Assembly: GCF_005047595.1 (NCBI RefSeq) | Contig: NZ_SUPL01000007.1 | Span: forward strand, 62,001 to 126,000 | DNA: 64,000 nucleotides | From: Pontimicrobium aquaticum | Lineage (GTDB): Bacteria; Bacteroidota; Bacteroidia; Flavobacteriales; Flavobacteriaceae | Direction of reading: 5' to 3' | In this document: one piece after another, positions 59,676 through 64,000 of the stretch | How the letters are laid out: each line of letters starts with the position of its first letter | Numbering within the stretch: position 1 is the stretch's first letter | Position numbers and translations under genes: made by a program | Notes under the pieces: generated by a model | Databases searched by the model: none | What the model was told of the DNA's origin: nothing | The model's input: the letters and a program-made list of their open reading frames with translations, nothing else

Positions 59676-60803
59676 ATGAAATCAAAAATTTGGCTATCTT
59701 CTCCACATATGAGTGGTAACGAACAAAAGTTTATAAATGAGGCTTTCGATACCAATTGGATTGCTCCTTTGGGTCCAAACGTAACTGGCTTTGAAAACGA
59801 TATTCAAAGTTATTTAAATGAAGATACTCACGTAGCAGCATTAAGTTCTGGTACAGCAGCCATACACTTAGGTTTAATACTTTTAGGTACATCAAAAGAC
59901 GATGTGGTTCTTTGCCAAAGCAAAACATTTTCGGCTTCAGCAAATCCAATAGTATATCAAGGTGCAACACCAGTTTTTATTGATAGTGAAAAAGACACCT
60001 GGAATATGTGTCCTATTCAGCTAGAAATAGCCATTAAAGATCAAATTGCTAAAGGAAAAAGACCTAAAGCTATTATTGCGGTTCATTTATATGGCATGCC
60101 TTATAAGGTTGATGAAATTCATACGATTGCTAAAGCTTATGATATTCCTGTTTTAGAAGATAGTGCCGAAGCATTCGGGAGTACTTATAAAGGAAAAAAG
60201 TGTGGCACTTTTGGAGATATATCAATATTATCTTTTAACGGAAATAAAATAATCACTACGTCTGGTGGTGGTGCCTTAGTCAGTAAGATAAAGGAAATAA
60301 AAGACCAAGCTATATTCTTATCTACACAAGCTAGAGACAAATCGGTAGCGTATTTACATTCTCATATAGGATACAATTACAGAATGTCTAATATAGTTGC
60401 TGGAATAGGAAGAGGACAAATGACAGTGCTAGACAAACATGTGGAGCTTAGAAGAAAAAACTATGAGTTTTATTCAAATTTATTGAGCAATCAAGATGCT
60501 GTTGAGTTACTAAATGAACCTAAAGATTTTCACTCAAACAGATGGTTATCTTGCATATTGTTAGATAGTTACAAAACTAAAGAATTACTGAGGTTAGAGT
60601 TTGAAAAAGAAAACATAGAAACCAGACCATTATGGAAGCCAATGCACCAACAACCTATATTTAGCGATTGCAAAACATATCTTAATGGAGTTTCAGATGA
60701 TTTATTTGAAAGAGGCTTGTGCTTACCTAGTGGCTCAAATTTATTAGACGAAGAATTAAACAGAATCTACAAAGTGCTAAAAGTATTTTTTGATTTAAAT
60801 TAA
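59676..60803 (+). CDS. DegT/DnrJ/EryC1 family aminotransferase
   Basis: 375 residues. IWLSSPHMSGNEQKFINEAF start, ALSSGTAAIHLGLILLG, VLEDSAEAFGSTYKGKKCGTFGDISILSFNGNKIITTSGGGALV with the Schiff-base lysine, and YNYRMSNIVAGIGRGQM. Matches PglE/WecE-type enzymes that add an amino group to a nucleotide-activated 4-keto sugar, with the 61153 dehydratase giving the ketosugar. Together they suggest a rare amino sugar in the surface polysaccharide. Confidence 0.93.
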   Translation: MKSKIWLSSPHMSGNEQKFINEAFDTNWIAPLGPNVTGFENDIQSYLNEDTHVAALSSGTAAIHLGLILLGTSKDDVVLCQSKTFSASANPIVYQGATPVFIDSEKDTWNMCPIQLEIAIKDQIAKGKRPKAIIAVHLYGMPYKVDEIHTIAKAYDIPVLEDSAEAFGSTYKGKKCGTFGDISILSFNGNKIITTSGGGALVSKIKEIKDQAIFLSTQARDKSVAYLHSHIGYNYRMSNIVAGIGRGQMTVLDKHVELRRKNYEFYSNLLSNQDAVELLNEPKDFHSNRWLSCILLDSYKTKELLRLEFEKENIETRPLWKPMHQQPIFSDCKTYLNGVSDDLFERGLCLPSGSNLLDEELNRIYKVLKVFFDLN

Positions 60804-61152
60804 ACTTAAAAACATCTAACTTTTTAAGTTTTTATTAATACGCAAATATTAGTCGAAAGTTTTATTTTTTTCAAATCGGTGAAATTTGTTATTTATCGTT
60901 TTTATTTGACGAATACCTAATAAACAATGATATTTACTTTAATTATGCTGCTAGTTATTTTTTGAATAGATTATTTTTCTATTTATATGCTATTTAAATG
61001 AATAAATAACTGCTATTTCATAATTCCCCCTAATTAATAAAGCTAGTCTTTATTAAAATTGAATTTGATTACATAGCAATTATATTAGGTCTAATTTAAA
61101 ATTTTAAATTAGGTCTAAATAACGGTTAATGTAAAATTGCCTATTTTGAGTT
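60804..61152. promoter_or_regulatory. 349-bp intergenic region with operator-like palindrome
   Basis: No gene. The palindrome TAATTTAAAATTTTAAATTA (61092-61111) is flanked by two direct copies of ATTAGGTCTAA (61084-61094 and 61108-61118), 34-70 bases before the dehydratase start. A promoter region for the export part of the polysaccharide cluster is likely. Confidence 0.55.
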
Positions 61153-63048
61153 ATGTTTAAGAACGGATTATATAATATCTCGCAAAGATATGCGTCTAAA
61201 TGGCTAGTATTGCTATTTGATGTATGCATCGTGTTATTCACGTTCTTTCTCGCTTATTTAATACGCTACAACTTTAGGTTAGACTTTGAAATTAAAAAGT
61301 TTTTTGGAGAAATTCCATTTGTTGCATTAAATGCAATTATTAGTTTTTTAATCGTAGGTACCCACAAAAGTGTTGTTAGGTTCATTGGTATTAAGGACGT
61401 TATAAATGTAATTATTGGCGTTAATATACTTGCAACCATATTACTAGTAGTCACTTTTTTAACAAGACAATTCGATTTTTTTATTTCCTATGATATTCCA
61501 GGATCAATTATTTACATTCACTTACTACTTAATATACTATTATTAATTTCTAGCAAGTTTTTTATTAAAGCGAGTTATAAGGCTATCATTTCTGGATTCA
61601 AATCTAAAGTAAACGTACTTATTTATGGTGCTGGTAATTCTGGTAACTTAACGTACGACGCCATTATAAATGACGCAAACAGTGATTACGAAGTAATTGG
61701 CTTTATAGATGATGATGAGAGAAAAATAGGTAAAAAAATAAACTTACTTAAAGTTTATGGCTCTAATGAAATTAACGATAATTTTATAGAAAAACACAAA
61801 GTTCACGAAGTGATAATATCTATTCAAAGTATTAGTTACCATCGCTTATTAGAAATTTCTAGTATATTTCTTGAAAAATCAATAAAAGTTAAAATTGTAC
61901 CTCCAGTGCAACAATGGATTGATGGAGATTTACAAGCATCACAAATTAAGGAAGTTAAAATTGAAGATTTACTCGGTAGAGAACCTATTAGTTTTGAAAA
62001 CCCTGTTTTAGTTGAAGAATACGATAACAAAGTAATTTTAATTTCTGGTGCTGCAGGATCTATAGGAAGTGAAATAGCTAGAAATTTATGTAACTTCAAT
62101 TTTAAAAAATTAATTCTAGTTGATATGGCTGAATCTGCTCTCTACGATATTCAGCAAGAATTTGTGCAAAAAGACATAAAAAACTATGTTGCCTTAGTAA
62201 CAGATGTTCGATGCCAAATTAGGATGGATAAAATTTTATCAGATTACAGACCAGAAATCATTTTCCATGCTGCGGCATATAAGCACGTTCCTTTAATGGA
62301 AAATAATCCGCAAGAAGCGGTAAGTATAAATATTGGAGGCACAATAAACATATCAAATTTAGCAGTTAAACATGGTGTAGATAAGTTTGTAATGATATCT
62401 ACCGACAAAGCTGTAAACCCAACAAACGTTATGGGTGCTACAAAACGTGTGGCAGAACTATATATAAGTTGTCTAAAAGGAAAAGGCAAAACTAAATTCA
62501 TTACTACCAGATTTGGAAATGTACTTGGATCTAATGGATCTGTAATTCCTTTATTTAAAAAGCAGATTGAAAATGGTGGTCCATTAACCGTGACTCATAG
62601 AGACATTACAAGATATTTTATGACCATTCCTGAAGCATGCTCCTTAGTTTTAGAAGCAGCAGCCATGGGTAATGGAGGAGAAATTTTTGTATTTGATATG
62701 GGACAGTCGGTTAAAATATTTGATCTTGCAATAAATATGATTAAGCTATCTGGCTTAAAATATCCTGAAGATATAGATATAAAAATTGTAGGATTAAGAC
62801 CAGGAGAAAAAATATATGAAGAGCTTTTAGCTGACGGAGAAAACACAAAGCAAACCTATCATGAAAAAATTATGATAGCTAAAAGTAAAAAAATAAGCGT
62901 TGAAGACATTCAAGAAAAAATAATTGAACTAAATAACTCTAATCTAAACAGCCAAAGTATTGAGATTGTTTCAAAACTTAAAAATATTGTACCTGAATAC
63001 ATTTCAAATAACTCAAAGTTTGAAGTTTTAGATAAAGCCAAAAATTAA
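61153..63048 (+). CDS. Membrane-bound nucleotide-sugar 4,6-dehydratase (CapD/PglF/WbpM type)
   Basis: 631 residues. Four N-terminal membrane helices (about 15-135), a first nucleotide-binding domain (VLIYGAGNSGNLTYDAII, about 155-170) and the catalytic SDR domain from about 300: ISGAAGSIGSEIARNLCNF, VDMAESALYDIQQEF, HAAAYKHVPLMENNP, MISTDKAVNPTNVMGATKRVAELY, FGNVLGSNGSVIPLFKKQI. Enzymes of this kind convert UDP-GlcNAc to the 4-keto-6-deoxy sugar. Full-length. Confidence 0.93.
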   Translation: MFKNGLYNISQRYASKWLVLLFDVCIVLFTFFLAYLIRYNFRLDFEIKKFFGEIPFVALNAIISFLIVGTHKSVVRFIGIKDVINVIIGVNILATILLVVTFLTRQFDFFISYDIPGSIIYIHLLLNILLLISSKFFIKASYKAIISGFKSKVNVLIYGAGNSGNLTYDAIINDANSDYEVIGFIDDDERKIGKKINLLKVYGSNEINDNFIEKHKVHEVIISIQSISYHRLLEISSIFLEKSIKVKIVPPVQQWIDGDLQASQIKEVKIEDLLGREPISFENPVLVEEYDNKVILISGAAGSIGSEIARNLCNFNFKKLILVDMAESALYDIQQEFVQKDIKNYVALVTDVRCQIRMDKILSDYRPEIIFHAAAYKHVPLMENNPQEAVSINIGGTINISNLAVKHGVDKFVMISTDKAVNPTNVMGATKRVAELYISCLKGKGKTKFITTRFGNVLGSNGSVIPLFKKQIENGGPLTVTHRDITRYFMTIPEACSLVLEAAAMGNGGEIFVFDMGQSVKIFDLAINMIKLSGLKYPEDIDIKIVGLRPGEKIYEELLADGENTKQTYHEKIMIAKSKKISVEDIQEKIIELNNSNLNSQSIEIVSKLKNIVPEYISNNSKFEVLDKAKN

Positions 63049-63053
63049 TACAT

Positions 63054-63848
63054 ATGAAGTCAAAAATCAATTTATCGGAGATAGTAAATAAATTATTACT
63101 ATTAGTAGCACTTTTAGCACTAAACTCATGTGCTTCTCGCCAAGAAGTAGTTTACTTTCAAGACGAACCAATTTCTGAAGCAATTGAAAATCAAAATGCA
63201 AATTTTGAGCTTAGATATAAAACTGACGATTTACTAACAATCATTGTCTCTGCCGATGATCCTGTAGTGGCTCAGCCTTATAACTTACAAGCTGCATCCA
63301 CAACCACATCAGTTATTGACGCTCAAGGAAGTTTAAAAATGCAAACTTATTTAATAGATAGTCAAGGGGATATTGAATTCCCTGGATTAGGTTCTATTAA
63401 AATTGGTGGCTTAACTAGAAGTGAAGCTAATAATTTATTAAAAGATAGGCTTAAAGAATATATTAAAAACCCTATTGTAAATATTAGGCTTGCCAATTTT
63501 ACAGTAACCGTTTTAGGTGAAGTAAAAAACCCTGGTTCATATACTATTCAGGATGAAAAAATATCAATATCAGAAGCTTTAGGATTAGCTGGAGATTTAA
63601 CAATTTATGGTAAAAGAGATAATGTATTGTTAATTAGAGAAGTTGATGGTCAAAAAAAATATTCTAAAATTGATTTAACCTCAGTAAATGTTTTAAACTC
63701 CGCTAACTATTATTTAACTCAAAATGACGTATTATACGTTGAGCCAAACAATGCAAGAGTTAGAGCATCAAGTTACAATCAAAATAACGGTGTTATCATT
63801 TCTGCCGTAGGAACACTAGCAACTATTGTTGCCATTTTAATAAAATAA
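63054..63848 (+). CDS. Polysaccharide export outer-membrane lipoprotein (Wza-like)
   Basis: 264 residues. Lipoprotein signal ending LNSC (about 28), polysaccharide-export domain (FELRYKTDDLLTIIVSADDP, LIDSQGDIEFPGLGSIKIGGLTRSEANNLLKDRL), SLBB domain (FTVTVLGEVKNPGSYTI) and a C-terminal hydrophobic helix (about 243-262). It forms the outer-membrane exit for the polymer. Starts five bases after the dehydratase. Confidence 0.92.
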   Translation: MKSKINLSEIVNKLLLLVALLALNSCASRQEVVYFQDEPISEAIENQNANFELRYKTDDLLTIIVSADDPVVAQPYNLQAASTTTSVIDAQGSLKMQTYLIDSQGDIEFPGLGSIKIGGLTRSEANNLLKDRLKEYIKNPIVNIRLANFTVTVLGEVKNPGSYTIQDEKISISEALGLAGDLTIYGKRDNVLLIREVDGQKKYSKIDLTSVNVLNSANYYLTQNDVLYVEPNNARVRASSYNQNNGVIISAVGTLATIVAILIK

Positions 63849-63863
63849 TAACATATTATATTA

Positions 63864-64000
63864 ATGACACCTCAATCCAAAAACACTTCAAGTTTAAGAG
63901 AACAGTTAGATAAATATTTCACGAATTGGAAATGGTTTACTTTAAGCCTATTTATTTGTTTTACTGTAGCATTCATTTATTTAAGGTATGCCACTGATAC
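63864..64000 (+). CDS. Start of a Wzc/Wzz-type chain-length and kinase protein (runs out of window)
   Basis: Only 45 codons are visible: MTPQSKNTSSLREQLDKYFT and a transmembrane segment (WFTLSLFICFTVAFIYL). Length, the N-terminal membrane helix and the position 15 bases after the Wza-like gene fit the start of a polysaccharide co-polymerase/tyrosine kinase. Confidence 0.7.
   Translation, partial: MTPQSKNTSSLREQLDKYFTNWKWFTLSLFICFTVAFIYLRYATD

Noticed and set aside
1-64000. tRNA, rRNA or known riboswitch genes
   Set aside because: I looked for tRNA-like T-loop sequence (GGTTCGA) and cloverleaf-like sequence in intergenic gaps and saw none; no recognisable riboswitch besides the his leader.

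Overview
The window comes from a member of the Bacteroidota, very probably a Flavobacteriaceae species. The DNA is strongly AT-rich, starts rarely carry a Shine-Dalgarno sequence, and the promoters I can recognise follow the flavobacterial TTG / TAnnTTTG pattern. It carries a type IX secretion regulator (PorX), a secreted protein with a type IX C-terminal sorting domain, a fused LpxC-FabZ enzyme and the usual flavobacterial order sucD, lpxD-like, efp, lpxA, lpxC-fabZ, lpxD.

Region by region. (1) 1-3008: a type II restriction-modification system, with a double cytosine-5 methyltransferase (5' end outside the window) overlapping a PD-(D/E)XK endonuclease. (2) 3009-3826: non-coding, with short repeats that resemble Xer-recombination half-sites. 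(3) 3827-11684: a 7.8-kb element with every gene on the minus strand and no integrase. It is bounded by two 28-bp dif-like sites. It encodes a rolling-circle-type Rep, small regulators, an array of membrane-anchored small proteins, a peptidoglycan hydrolase, a capsid candidate and a leucine-rich-repeat protein. I read it as an integrated, Xer-dependent, tailless ssDNA phage (FLiP-like in architecture). It is the most interesting object here. (4) 11723-24494: assorted housekeeping genes: an exported methyltransferase, an EF-G paralogue, an OmpA lipoprotein, an MscS channel, formimidoyltransferase-cyclodeaminase, TruA and several DUF proteins. (5) 24510-32206: the complete histidine operon on the minus strand, hisG-D-C-B-H-A-F-(receiver-like gene)-IE, preceded by a leader peptide with five His codons and an intrinsic terminator (an attenuator). 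hisA carries an in-frame palindromic repeat. (6) 32283-36458: a prohibitin-like protein, a vWA-type membrane protein, a small secreted protein and FabG. (7) 36652-49214: a DUF4382-like lipoprotein, sucD, the lipid A cluster with efp, an HD phosphohydrolase, PorX, TsaE, two small or membrane proteins and alanine dehydrogenase. (8) 49271-52084: a large secreted T9SS substrate. (9) 52366-64000: a surface-polysaccharide cluster with Wzx flippase, Wzy-like polymerase, glycosyltransferase, initiating sugar transferase, two PLP-fold proteins, a FemAB-like protein, a polysaccharide deacetylase, a CapD/PglF-like dehydratase, a Wza-type export lipoprotein and the start of a Wzc/Wzz protein.

How the parts fit. 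Lipid A acylation (LpxA, LpxC, LpxD), the capsule or O-antigen cluster and PorX shape the cell surface that a phage such as the integrated element would meet. The restriction-modification system flanks the element on its left. The element's transcription is polarised: Rep and small early genes first, then an RHH repressor candidate, an HTH regulator, a four-copy 10-bp operator-like array, and then the structural genes. A 15-mer repeated exactly six times is confined to the element and probably belongs to its own control or replication circuitry.

Limits: all family names come from reading motifs, without database searches. The phage interpretation rests on architecture and a few motifs, and the capsid call is the weakest link.
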